The notes under the pieces are model-generated. The model was given only the letters and a program-made list of their open reading frames with translations, had not been told where the DNA came from and made no database searches. From NCBI RefSeq assembly GCF_949987515.2, contig NC_082700.1, forward strand, positions 37,535,380 to 37,599,379: DNA of 64,000 bases, given 5' to 3'. This DNA comes from Delphinus delphis. Taxonomy: Eukaryota; Chordata; Mammalia; Artiodactyla; Delphinidae. A program made the translations under genes and the position numbers. Of this stretch, positions 35,951 through 47,700 are shown in pieces (within the stretch, counting starts at the first letter, position 1; the number at the start of each line of letters is the position of its first letter).

Positions 35951-36784
35951 ACAAGCTTGCTTTGTTTCCAATTTGCCTTCACCGACAGCATGACTGACAT
36001 ACATATGTATACATATATAAAATATCATATCACATATTATATATCTTAAGCTTAGCAAATTTGAAATATTTTGCCATCTTACAAAAATTATATGTTTATA
36101 AGATATTACTAAAAAAGATAGATAATCAAAAGTTTATTTTGCCAAAATACAAATGTGTTATTTGACCTTTAATCTCTGCTTTTTAATGTCAACCTATAAA
36201 CTTTGGCTTTCTTTGAAAATCTGTTATGAAGTGTTTTTCACATTTCCTTTAATTCTTTGTTAATTCTGTACAACTAAGGAAACAGTTTCTTTATTACAAT
36301 CACTTCAGAAAACACTGATTAATTGCTGTCCACAAGACCTTTTTGCTAGGAAATGTGATTTTATAAAAACAAGCTTCTATTCTCAAAGAGTTTATAATCT
36401 GTAAGGGTGATATAATCACACTATTTTCAAGATAGGGATAGAGACAGGTAAAGATCTGGAACACAAACGTGGATATGGATATTATAGGTGTAGGTGTAGA
36501 TATATAAGTGAAAACCAGAGCATCTCAGATAGTTAGTTGCAAAAGCAATCATCATTGGAGATTCCAAAAAGAGAAATTAGTATTGGCTTCATGAAATAAG
36601 TGGCCTTTAGCAACAGACGTAGTCATTTGAAGAGACAAATGAAGAATTTAGACAAACTTTATAAAATATTTTCATACTTTATCAGTTTTTATAGTTTCCC
36701 AAGCAATAGCTAATATTTTAACTGCAGGACTCTTTCTTCCTCTGATTGTTAAGAAGACTGTCTAGAAATAAATATCGTCTTTCT
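35951..36784. other. Unassigned sequence
   Basis: No gene is recognised. An ATACATATATAAAATATCATAT patch lies at 36000-36050. Confidence 0.45.
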
Positions 36785-38908
36785 AAAATATTGACATAAC
36801 ATTGGTTTATAACATTATATGTTTCATGTGTACAACTTTATATTTTGACTTCTTTATACACTAAAGTGTGCTCCATCACCAAAAGTTTAGTATTCCATCT
36901 GTCACCATACAATTGGCCCTCTTTACCCATTTTCTCTTTCCCTCTTCCCTCTGGTCACCATTAATATGATCTCTGTGTCTATGTTTGTTTTGTTCATTTT
37001 TTTTTAATATCCCACGTACGAGTGAAATCATAAAGTATTTGTCTTTTCCATCTGATTTCTTTAGCTTAGTTTAATACCCTCAAGGTCCATCCATGTTGTT
37101 GCAAATGGCAGGGTTTCTTCTTTCTTATGGATGAGTAGTACTTCATTGTTTGTATATACCACAACTTCTTTACCCATTCATCCATCAATAGGTTGTTTCC
37201 ATATTCTGGATATTGTAAATAATGCTGTGATGAACTTTGGGGTACATATATTTGTTTTCAAATGTTTTTGTATTTTTCACACAAATTCCCAGAAGAGGAA
37301 TATTTGGGTAATATGGTAATTATATTCTTAATTTATTGAGGAAATCACTATACTGTTTTTCATAGTGGCTGTACCAATTTACATTCCCACCAAAGTGTAC
37401 CTTTTCTGCACATCCTCAATAACACATTATTTCTTGACTTTATGATAATAGTCATTTTAATGAACATGTGGTAATATCTCATTTTGGTTTTGATTTATAT
37501 TTCTCTAATAATTAGTGATGATGTTGAATAGCTTTTTATGTCTTCTTTGGAAAAGTATCTATCCAGATCCTCTGCTTATTTTTCAATTGGGTTGTTTTTT
37601 GTTGTTGTTGTGTTGTATGAGTTCTTATATATTCTGGATATGAACCCTTTAGCAAATATAGGATTTGCAAATATTTTCTCCCATTAAATCATTTTTTCAC
37701 TTTGTTGATGGTATCATTTTTGTGCAGAAACTTTTTATTTTAATGTAGTCCCATTTGTTTATTTTTACTTTTATTTCCCTTGCCTGAGGAGACATATCCA
37801 GGAAGATATTGCTAAGACCAATGTCAAAGTGCATACTGCCTATATTTTATTCTAGGAGTTTTAGTTCCAGGTCTTACATTCAAGGCTTTAACCCATTTTG
37901 AGTTAATTTTTGAGATAGTGGTCTAGTTTCATTCTTTTGCATGTGGCTGCTCAGTTTTCCCAACATCATTTATTAAAGTGACTATCCTTTATCCATTGTA
38001 TGTTCTTTGCTACTTTGTTGTAAATTAAGTATCTGTATATATGTGGTCTTATTTCTGAGCTCTCAATTCTCTTCCATAGATCTATGGGTCTGTTTTTCTG
38101 CCAGTACCATGCTGTTTTGATTACTATAGTTTTGGTAGTATAGTTTGAAACCAGGGAGAATGATACCTTTAGCTTTGTTCTTTCGGCAAGATTGTTTTGG
38201 TTATTCAGGATCTTTTGTGGTTCCATACAAATTTTAGAATTTTTTTGTTCTACTTCAATAAAAATGTCATTGGGATTTTGATAGGGATTACATTGAATCT
38301 GTAGACTGCTTTAGGTAATACAGACATTTTAACAATGTTGAGTTCTTTCAACCCATGAGAAATAATAACTTTCCATTTCTTCCTGTTTTTGATTTTTTTC
38401 AACATGTCTTATAATTTTAGTGTACAAGGCTTTAACCTCCTTGGTTAAATTTATTCTTAGGTATTTTATACTTATAGTTGCAATTGTAAATGGGATTGTT
38501 ATCTTAATTTTTCTTTCTAATAGTTTGCTGGTAGTGTATAGAAACACAACACATTTTTTAATATTCATTTTGTACTGTGCAAATTTACTATATTCATGTT
38601 TTGTTTCTAATAGGTTTTTTCTCATGGAGTCCGTAGGGTTTTCTTTATCTAAAATCATATTGTCTGCAAATAGTGACAGCCTACTTCTTCCTTTCCATTT
38701 TGGATACATTTTTCTTGCCTAATTGTTCTGGCTAGGACTTCCAATACTATGTTGAATAAGAGTGGCAAGAGTGGACATTCTTGTCTTATTATTGATCTTA
38801 GAGGAATAGCTTTCAATTTTTCACCATTAAGTATGATGTGGCTGTAGGTTTGTCATATATGACCTTTATTATGTTGAGGCACATCTCTTCTATATTTACT
38901 TTATTGAG

Positions 38909-38948
<40 letters not shown>

Positions 38949-41900
38949 GGTACGCGGGGCTCTCACTGCTGTGGCCTCTCCCGTTGCGGAGCACAGGCTC
39001 CGGGCGCACAGGCTCAGCGGCCACGGCTCACGGGCCCAGCCGCTCCACGGCATGTGGGATCCTCCCGGACCGGGGCACGAACCCGCGTCCCCTGCACCGG
39101 CAGGCGGACTCCCAACCACTGCGCCACCAGGGAAGCCCTATTGAGAGGTTTTATATAAATAGGTGTTGAATCTTATCAAATAATTTTTCTGCATCTACTG
39201 AAGTGAAAATATGATTCATATCTTTCATTTTGTTATTGTAGTGTATCATGTTGATTGATTTGTGGATGTTGAACCATCCTTGGATTCCTGGAATAAATCC
39301 CACTTGATCATGGTGTATGATACTTTTAATGTATTGTTGTATTCAGTTTGCTAATATTTTGTTGAGGATTTTTGCATCTTTGTTCATCAGTGATATTGGC
39401 CTGTAATTTTTGTGTGTGTTTGTCTGGTTTTGGTATCAGGGTGATGTTGGCCTCTTAAAATGAATTAGGACTCTTTCCTTCTCTTCAATTTTTGTAACAT
39501 TTTGAGAAGGATAGGCATTAAAATTATTGTGTGTTTGGTAGAATTGACCTGTGAAGCTGTCTTGTCCTGAACTTTTGTTTTTGGGAAGCTTTTGGTTACT
39601 GTTTCAATATCTGTACTAGTGATTGCTCTACTCAGATTTTCTCTTTGTTCATGATTCAGTCTTGGAAGGTTGTACAATTCTAAGAATTTGTCCATTTCTT
39701 CTAGGTTGTCCAATTTGTTGGCATATGTAAGTTCATAATATTCTCTTATAATCCTTTGTATTTCTTTGGCATACATTGTTATTTTTCCTCTTTTGTTTAT
39801 GATTGTATTTGAGTCTTCCCTCTTTTTCTTAGCGAGTCAAACTAAAGGTTTGCTCATTTTATCTTTTCAAAGAATCAGCTCTTAGTTTCATTGATCTTTC
39901 CTATTGTCTTCTTAGTCTCTATTTCATTTGTTACTGCTCTGATCTTTATTATTTATTTTCTTTTACTAACATTGGGCTTCATTTGTTCTTCCTTTTCTAG
40001 TTCCTTTAGTTGTAAGGTTAAATTGTTTATTTGAGATTTTTCTTGTTTCTTGAGGTAGGCCTGTACTGCTATAATCTTCCCTCTTAATACTGTTTTTGCT
40101 GTATCCCATAAATTTTGGTATGTTTTACCTTTATTTTCATTTGTTTTCAGGTATTTTTGATTTCTCCTCTGATTTCTTTATTGACTCAACAGTTTTTCAG
40201 TAGCATATTGTTCAGTCTCCACATATTTGTGATTTTTCCATATTTCTACTTGTAGTTTATTTCTAGTTTCAGACCACTGTAACTGGAAAAGATGTTTATG
40301 ATTTCAATCTTCTTAAATTTATTGAGACTTGTTTTGTGTCCCAACATATGGTCTATACTTGAGAAAGTTCCATGTGCACTTGAGAGGAATGTGTATGCTG
40401 CTGCATATGGACGGAACATTCAGTACATTCTATTAAATCCATCTGGTCTAAATGTTTCATTTAAGGTTGTTGTCTCCTTGTTGACTTTCTGTCTGTATGA
40501 TCTATCCATGATGTAAGTGGGGTGTTAAAGTCCCCTACTTCTATTGTGTTGCTGTCAATTTCTTCCTTTTTTAATAGCTTTAAATATTTTTACTAATTGC
40601 TTTATATATTTTGATGTATATTATATCTGTTATGTTTTTATGATGAATTGTCCCTTTTATCATTACATAATGTCCCTCTTTTTCTCTTATTACCTATTTT
40701 GTCTCACATGAGTATGGCTACACATTCTTTCTTTTGGCTGCCATTTGCTTGGAGTATCATTATTTTCCAACCCTTTACATTGAGCCTATGTTTGTCTTTA
40801 GAGCTGAGGTGAGTCTCCTGAAGGCAGTGTCTTCACAACCTTCATCTTTCTTTTTAATCAAATGGCAACTCTGTGTATCTTGCTGGTAAATTCAATTCAT
40901 TTCCATGTAGGGTAATTATTAATAAGTGAGGACTTAGTACTGCCATTTTGTCTTTGATTTCTAGTGGCTCTACATCTACATTGTTTCTTTATTCCTGTGT
41001 TTCTGTCTGCCATTTAGTTTGGTGGTTTTCTATGATTTTCTCAGTTTCCTCTTTTTTAATGTTTCATGTCTCTGCTCTAGATTTATGTTTTGTAATTACC
41101 ATGAGATTTGTGTAAAATGTTTCATAGAAAAATAGTCCTTTTTTCTGCTGATAATATCTTATCTTTATTTGCCTATACAAGTTCTGTCCTTCCTTTATCT
41201 CTTTCTCTTTAATATTTTGCTTTCTCAAATGATCTCTATGTATGTTGTGAGGTGGGTTTTGTTTGTTTGTTTTGTTTTTTTTACCAAATTGAAGTAGCTA
41301 TAGTTGTTTGTTCTTCTTTTTCCTCTTTAACCTTTATGCTATAGTTGTTTAACAATCTATTCTGATATAGAGTTACAATTTTCTCACTCTATTTATTACC
41401 ATAATCAAACTTTTGTGTATTTCAGCCTTTTCATTTCAGGTGGAAGAACTTCTTTCTACATTTCTTATAAGGCATATCAAGTTCTGCTGAAATGCCTCAG
41501 CCATTGTGTGTCTTGGAAAGTCCATATTTTCCCTTCACATCTGAAGGATAATTTTGCTGCATAGAGTATTTTTGGATGACTGTTTTTAATTTTCAATATT
41601 TTGAGTATGTTAGTCCACTCTCCTAGCCTGAGGAGCTTCTGCTGAGAAATTTACTGATAGCCTAATGGGGACTCCTTTGTAGGTTACTGTCCTTTTTATC
41701 CTGGTTGCCTTTAATATTCTGTATTTGTATTTGAATTTTGACTGTTGTAATGTCATGTTCTTGAAGAAGGTTTTTTTTAAATTTATTTTGATAATTAGAT
41801 ATTCTGTTAGATATCCATCTTAGATATCTCTTAGATATTCTTGGATATCCAATTCCTTCCCCAGGTTTGGGAAGCTCTGAGATATTATTTCATTAAATAT

Positions 41901-42844
41901 TCTGCTCCCTTCTCCTTCTCTTCTCCTTTACTTTATGTTGTCCATTCTAATGGGGTTGAATTGTTCTCACAGAATTTCTTTGTTTTTTAAGATTCTCTCT
42001 CTCATTTTCTACTTGTATCCTTTCCAGATTTCTGTCTTTGAGCTCACTAGTTCTTTCTTCCATATGGTCTTCTCTATTTCCAATGCTTTCTAATACCTCA
42101 GTTATTGAGTTCTGCAGCTCCAGAATTTCTGCTTGGTTCTTTTCTAGAGTTTTAATCTCTTTGGTAAAGTATTCCTTCTTCTCATTAATTTTATTCCTGA
42201 GATCACTGAACTGCATTCCTAAGTTTTCTTTTAGCTCACTGATTTTCCTCATGACAGATATTTTGAATGCTGTGTCAAGTTTTTTGCAATGTTCCATGAC
42301 TTTAAGTTTAGTTTCTGGAAAACAGACATTTTCTTTTTGTGATACCATGTTACTGCAGTTTTTCATGGTACATGCTTGATGAGTTGTTCCTCTGGTGGCA
42401 CATTTGAAGTACTGAACACCTTTCTTCTTTGGGTAAAGCTTTTTTATTTGATTCTAACAATTCAACAGAATGGTAATTAGAGGTCTTTCTTTTGTTTTTC
42501 AGTAAGTGGTGGTATAGTGCAAGTTTTTGGCTTCTCTTTCTTGAGCTGTGCCTTGGCTATATTTGCGGATTGGCACTTTCAATCCTCCAAGGGCTCTGCT
42601 GGAAATATCATCCAGTGCCATCATTGTCCCTGTTTGTGATTCCAGGGCTGCTGGTGCCAGTGTTACTGCTTGCATTGTTGACAGCAACACCAGGATAGCG
42701 TGTGCTTCTGCCACAGTTAGGTTTGCCTGGGTCACAGGCACCACTGCCATGGGTGATGTGGAAGGTCATGGGGAGCTGGAGGCATAGGCACCTCCACCAT
42801 ACATGGGGTGTTGGATTCCTGGGGGCCACCATTGCAGGCAAACT
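36785..42844 (-). mobile_element. Near full-length LINE-1, dead, antisense
   Basis: Read right to left, this copy contains a 5' region at about 41000-42844, G+C-richer at 42540-42844. Its coiled-coil-rich open frame at 41947-42366 is Lys/Glu-rich. The endonuclease part of ORF2 follows at about 40000-40900, then reverse transcriptase at about 38300-39800, the ORF2 C-terminus at about 37000-38300, and the 3' UTR to about 36785. In the reverse transcriptase, motif B reads like [12 protein letters not shown]. The catalytic FADD is changed to FADN (antisense of about 38660), losing an aspartate. Stops and frameshifts divide ORF2. A younger SINE sits inside at 38916-39138, between RT motifs A and B. 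Total L1 length without the SINE is about 5.8 kb. Confidence 0.9.
38916..39138 (-). mobile_element. CHR-like SINE, short type, young, nested in L1
   Basis: The plus strand shows a run of about 30 T (antisense tail), then GCGGTACGCGGGGCTCTCACTGC, a body rich in intact CpG (GGCTCCGGGCGCACAGGCTCAGCGGCC) and the antisense start CCACCAGGGAAGCCC. A perfect 14-bp target-site duplication, TATTGAGAGGTTTT, lies at 38902-38915 and 39139-39152. High CpG retention and the intact duplication make it the youngest-looking SINE in the window. Chance open frames here are SINE sequence, not genes. Confidence 0.98.
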
Positions 42845-42845
42845 T

Positions 42846-43108
42846 ATGGTTACCAAAGGGGAAAGGTGTAGAGGGATAAATTAGGAGTTTGGGATTAAAA
42901 TATACATACTGCTATATATAAAACAGATAAACAACAAGGACCTACTGTATAACACAGGGAACACTACTCAATATTCTGTAATGGCCTACATGGGAAAATA
43001 ACCTAAAAAAGAGTGGATATATGTATATGTATAACTGATTCACTTTGATGTACACCTGAAACTAAGATAATATTGTAAATCAACTATACTCCAATAAAAA
43101 AAAAAAAT
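42846..43108 (+). mobile_element. LINE-1 3' UTR end
   Basis: The copy starts at GGTTACCAAAGGGGAAAGG and runs through CAACAAGGACCTACTGTATAACACAGGGAAC, GGATATATGTATATGTATAACTGATTCACTTTG and TGTAAATCAACTATACTCCAATAAA to an A-run ending near 43107. 5'-truncated to about 260 bases. Confidence 0.93.
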
Positions 43109-43125
43109 TACAGGGAGGTAAAACT

Positions 43126-43128
<3 letters not shown>

Positions 43129-43170
<42 letters not shown>
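43129..43170. repeat. (TA)n microsatellite
   Basis: A pure TA run 20 bases past the A-tail of the L1 3' end and at the start of the next L1 fragment. Confidence 0.97.
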
Positions 43171-43172
<2 letters not shown>

Positions 43173-43347
43173 AAAACTAAAAATAGAGTAGCCATATGAT
43201 CCAACAATCTCACTCCAGGGCAGGTATCCAGACAAAACTATAATTCAAACAATACATGGACCCCTATGTTCATAGCAGCACTATTTACAATAGCCAAGAC
43301 ATGGAAGTAACCTAAATGTCCATCAACAGATGAATGGGTAAAAAAAA

Positions 43348-43417
43348 GATGATATATACATATATATATATATATGTATATATCATCATGTATATATATA
43401 TATATCATCATGTATAT

Positions 43418-43470
<53 letters not shown>
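43348..43470. repeat. TA-rich expansion with a 40-bp perfect palindrome
   Basis: The 40 bases 43348-43387 (starting GATGATATATAC, ending GTATATATCATC) equal their own reverse complement. A second and third CATCATGTATAT unit follow, then a TA run to about 43470. Confidence 0.95.
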
Positions 43471-43473
<3 letters not shown>

Positions 43474-43864
43474 TGTGCATATATATACACAATAGAATGT
43501 TAACCATAAAAAAGAATTAAATAATACCATTTACAGCAATATAGATGGACATAGAGACTATCATACTAAGAAAAGTAAGTCAGAAAAAGAAAGACAAATA
43601 CCACATGATATCACTTTTATGTAGTATCTAAAATACAACACACATGAACATATCAATAAAATAGAAACAGACTCACAGATATGGAGAACAGACTTGTGTT
43701 TGCCAAGGGAGTGGAGGGCTGGGGGAGGGAAGGATTGGGAGTTTAGAATTAGCAGATCAAAACTATTGTATATAGAATGGATAAACAGCAAGGTGCTACT
43801 GTATAGCACAGGAAACTATATTCCGTATCCTATGATAAATCATAGTGGAAAAGAATATGAAATA

Positions 43865-43866
<2 letters not shown>

Positions 43867-43903
<37 letters not shown>
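43867..43903. repeat. (TA)n microsatellite inside the L1 3' UTR
   Basis: A TA run replaces the normal GGATATATGTATATG section of the L1 3' UTR. Confidence 0.96.
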
Positions 43904-43905
<2 letters not shown>

Positions 43906-44245
43906 GTGTATAACTGAATCACTTTGATGTACAGCAGAAATTAACACATTGTAAGTAAACTATACTTTAATAAAAGTTAAAAAAAATAAAAAAAAATTAA
44001 AAACATAAAAATAACATACTGTCTATAATTTGAAGTATAGAGAGACAATTAATTTTAATGTCATAGTTTTTTTCTTATTCTGGTCTTCAGAGTGTTGAGG
44101 TTTTTTTTTAAGTGGTTGAGAATTCCCAGCCTAGTCATAATAAAAATATAACATAAAAATAAAATAGGATAAAGAAAAAAATGGCAATAACAATAAAATA
44201 AAACAGTTATAAATTAAGTTAGTTATAACCTTTTTAATAATCTTG

Positions 44246-44365
44246 CTATGTGCCAGACACCCAGTTGAATACTTTACATGCATTATCATATTTAATTTTA
44301 TGCCAGTGCAATGAGGAGACATGTACTACTATTATCATATCTAGTTTAGATATAAGAATAATCAA
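44246..44365 (-). mobile_element. MIR SINE fragment
   Basis: The antisense MIR order is clear: TTGCTATGTGCCAGACAC, TACTTTACATGCATTATCATATTTAATTTTA, AATGAGGAGACATGTACTACTATTATCAT. Confidence 0.7.
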
Positions 44366-44418
44366 AATATATATCTTAAAGCCAAAATTTTATTCTCTGA
44401 GAATGAGACAATATAAAT

Positions 44419-44630
44419 CAGGGGTCCCCAACCCCTGGCCTCTTAGGAAGCAGGCCACATAACAGAACAGGAGGTGAGTGGCCGGCAAGCGAGCAAAGCT
44501 CCAAGCTCCATCTGGTGTTCCCCCATTGCTCACATTACTGTCTGAACCAACCCCCCAACTCCCCCCCATCCATGGAAACATTGTTTTCCATGAAGCCTGT
44601 CCCTAGTGCCAGAAAGGTTGGGGACTGCTG
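44419..44630 (+). mobile_element. hAT DNA transposon copy with perfect 8-bp target-site duplication
   Basis: The termini are CAGGGGTCCCCAACCC and, inverted, CAGCAGTCCCCAACCT. The body carries CTCTTAGGAAGCAGGCCACATAACAG, GGAGGTGAGTGGCCGGCAAGCGAGC and CCATGGAAACATTGTTTTCCATGAAGCCTGTCCCTAGTGCC. ATATAAAT at 44411-44418 and 44631-44638 is a perfect 8-bp duplication, diagnostic of hAT integration. At 212 bp it is a non-autonomous, internally deleted form. I do not assign a subfamily name. Confidence 0.93.
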
Positions 44631-44638
44631 ATATAAAT

Positions 44639-46599
44639 TATCCATTTCATTGCCCCCCCATCACAATGCAATATTATTAGACCTTTATTATATTGAAGTT
44701 TACAGTTTTACTTACTTATAACTCTTGGCATTTTTTTTCTGAGTTTCTTTACTGATTAGAAACAAAAAAATTTTCTTTTGTGTTAAGTTTTGTCTTTTTT
44801 TTTATTTTGAAAAAAGGTTTAATCTTTAAAATAAGCTTTCAGTTAAACAAAGGTGTGTGTGTGTGTGTGTGTGTTTTCTTTTTTGTCAAATTACAATCTT
44901 GCCTTGTTCTTCAGTTACTGTTTTTACAAACCTATTATTATAACCTTAATATATCTGTACCACAGGCAGTGTACTGCACAGTTGCAGAAAGGTGCAATTT
45001 GCTGAGACTCTTAGTGTCAAATGAATTTATGAGATTAAAAAAAAAATCTTATGAAAATTAGCTATTTCCTATGTAGTTCCCAAATTATTCCAACAAAATA
45101 TTTCTAATTTTATTACATTTAACTTAGGAATAATGTTTGAAGGTGGCCATAATTTAGTCTCATGTAATAAATGTCTTTGATAACTTCACTTTCAGACATA
45201 TTTTTATGGATGCTAAATGATATTTTGCTTCTTTGCTTCCTTAAGTGTGAGCTCTAGCAGTCTCAAACCAGGTTAAGCTTTCCTTAAATGGCTCTGTGTT
45301 ACAAATAATCAGAATAAAGTGGGCTCAGAATAGCTGTTTCAACATGAAAGTATTGCCTCTTGAGAATTTTTCATTTTGTTTTGGAAATTTTCCTTTCCCG
45401 TCTCCTAAATACTTTGTTTGAGTCAAGATCTGAGGCATATATGCAGTTGAATTTCAATAGGTTGGGAAAATATCATCCCTAACACTATATTTCAACATAA
45501 TGACAACATGACCCAGTGAATATTGCTTCTAGTCAGAAGTCCTGGAGACAGATAACAAGTATTAAAGTAGTGACAATTACTGCCTCAAGTTACTCCTACA
45601 TATGTTTGAAGAGTCTTTGCTATTTTTCTACCTCAAATTGTAGCTCTTAAAAATCATAGAAAAACATTACTTATTAAAATTCTAAACATAAAAGTAGTAT
45701 ATAGAAATTTTTATATCTGTTAAGTTTGTCTTAATACCCTCAGGGATTTATTTATAATAATCTAAGGTTTTCTAAGCTCATATAGAAAAGTTTCCAGTCT
45801 TGACTGATGGCTATAATATACTGTAGAAATCTTAAGCAATACAGAGTCCTAAGCCTTAGTAGCTCAGAAGTGAAGTCCAAAAGAGTAAGCTTTTCAAAAT
45901 GTTTCAGAAACAGTAATTCCACTTATGGTAATGGCAGAATAGCATGTAACAGACTCACCCTCCTGCATATAAAAAATAAAAAGTCTACACAAAATATTTT
46001 TAATAACATAACTTTTTGAATGCATAAGTCTAAACTTGGAACAGTTTAACAAATTGGATGAAATTTGCAATTATGTAACTTTTTGCCTGGGTGGGGGCAC
46101 TCTTTAGTGGGCCTTCCCACGAGTGTTGAAAAACAATCAGAAAACTATAATCTTATTGACTTGAGGAGTCAGAGTGTGGGCTTTTGTGGGTTCCAGAAAT
46201 AGCTGGAAAGTGAGATAGAAAATTCCAGAAAGAGAGAGTTACTGAGGAGAAGTACAAAATTTGCGTATAAACTCTACCTGCATTCTTGTCTGAGCTTTCC
46301 ATATGCTCTGAGGAGGCTCCAGTATACTCAGCAGAAGGCAATGGCTGGAAGACTAAAACAGCAAAGTGGAGAATTTAGCTGCTGACTACCACAGGTAGGG
46401 CCAGATAGAGATTGAGTTAAGCCAATTTATCTGCATGACATTCTTCAGAGGAAGATAACAAAATCCAGATCTGTATCCAGATTGTCCATAATGTCCAAGA
46501 TATAATCTCCCTATGAAGAACTGTCTGGATCTTGATAGTTTTACTGGTAATTCTATTAGATGTTAGAAAAAATAAAAAAATAAATAAATAAAGCCAATC
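44639..46599. other. Unassigned sequence with a (GT)n tract
   Basis: About 2 kb without a recognised gene. A (GT)11 microsatellite lies at 44852-44874. The 93-codon frame at 44780-45061 reads through this GT tract and poly(T), so it is low-complexity. Sequence around 46380-46560 may be decayed L1 but cannot be assigned. Confidence 0.5.
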
Positions 46600-46730
46600 T
46601 TGCACAAATTCTTTTCAAAATAAAGAATAAAGAAAAAAAATAATTTATTTATGAAGCCAGCATAATATAGAAATTAAAACAAGGAGAAGATATTGAAGAA
46701 GAAAATTTTAACTTCTATTGCTGATAAATG
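46600..46730 (+). mobile_element. Ancient L1 ORF2 fragment
   Basis: AAATTCTTTTCAAAATAAAGAATAAAG...ATTTATGAAGCCAGCATAATATAG...ACAAGGAGAAGATATTGAAGAAGAAAATTTTAACTTC corresponds to the ORF2 phrase normally reading 'TTCTATGAGGCCAGCAT...GACAAAGATATTGCAAGAAAAGAAAACTA'. No open frame. Confidence 0.55.
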
Positions 46731-47589
46731 TGGTTAAAAAATTTAATAACAAAAACACTCTTTACAGGGGAGCAGGGGAATAGCAGAAGACCTGGTCTCA
46801 TCTCCTTATAAGGATACTAATGACAAACGTACTGGCAGTCACACATATGCTATTTGTTTGGAGAAGAGTACTTGACGATAGACTGTTTTTAAGAGGATAT
46901 AACTGATCTAGGATTTCATCTAGCATATAAAAACAAAACAAAAATGCAGCATTGGGGGAAAATCAGTTATCTGTACCAGTTGAATATTCTAAAACAAAAT
47001 AATTTAATTAATTGTTTCCTAGGTGTTTCCAATTAATACCTAGGTTTAGAAACCACTGTAATCTTAGGAGATTACTTGTACCTATTTTGCCAGTTGGCCC
47101 AGAAGGGCAGAAAGAGGATTTGAATTATTCTTAGGCATTGACTACAGAGACTAATCAGAAAATGACAAGACAGTTGTTTACACTGAAGTCTTTCATTATG
47201 CCAGCTGCTAACATTTCTCTACACTATTAGAGCAGAGATCACCACTAATAAGAAATTTCTCTTTCTCCTTAGCTGCTCCAACCACTTATTGCCATTTTTC
47301 ACTTACCAATGAGCATATAAAATACGTGGCATTTTTACTATTTTATAATGTGTCAGATGTGCCTAACAGTTAAACAAAATTCCTTCTAACATATAAAATC
47401 AAGTTACAGTTCAAAATATTTAGTCATTATTTTATTAATTATGTCATAAATTCACTTACAATTTTACCCAATGCTTCCATGACAAATCATTATATTGAAA
47501 ACAAACATTAATTTTTTTTGATTATCTCACTTTGAAAAAGGTAAATTGCAACACAAGGGTTTATCATCATAATAAAATTAACATTTTTA
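46731..47589. other. Unassigned sequence
   Basis: No gene or repeat is recognised. Confidence 0.45.
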
Positions 47590-47700
47590 AACTCTCATTA
47601 TTTGCCAGTCATTATGGAAAGGGTTTAAATACGTTATCTCAGTCTTCAAAACTGTACTATAACTAAATATTTTATTATCATTTTTCTCAGCAAGGCAGAA
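47590..47700 (-). mobile_element. Possible MIR fragment
   Basis: CATTATTTGCCAGTCATTATGGAAAGGGTTTAAATACGTTATCTCAGTCTTC...TATTTTATTATCATTTTTCTCAGCAAGG follows the antisense MIR tail and core order. Confidence 0.5.

Larger units (their letters stand above)
43171..44005 (+). mobile_element. LINE-1 3' end with internal AT expansions
   Basis: The copy starts in the ORF2 C-terminal region (AGTAGCCATATGATCCAACAATCTCACTCC, GTTCATAGCAGCACTATTTACAATAGCCAAGACATGG) and continues through AAGTAAGTCAGAAAAAGAAAGACAAATACC. It ends with TGTACAGCAGAAATTAACACATTGTAAG...CTTTAATAAAAG and an A-rich tail. Two large TA expansions (43348-43470 and 43867-43903) have grown inside it. Confidence 0.93.

Noticed and set aside
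38838..39169. Several 70-106 codon frames, G+C-rich with runs of Phe or Lys
   Set aside because: They are translations of the SINE body and its poly(T)/poly(A) tail on either strand.
41947..42379. 139-codon antisense and 113-codon sense frames
   Set aside because: Both lie in the 5' region of the antisense L1. The antisense one is a coiled-coil L1-derived frame and the sense one its shadow.
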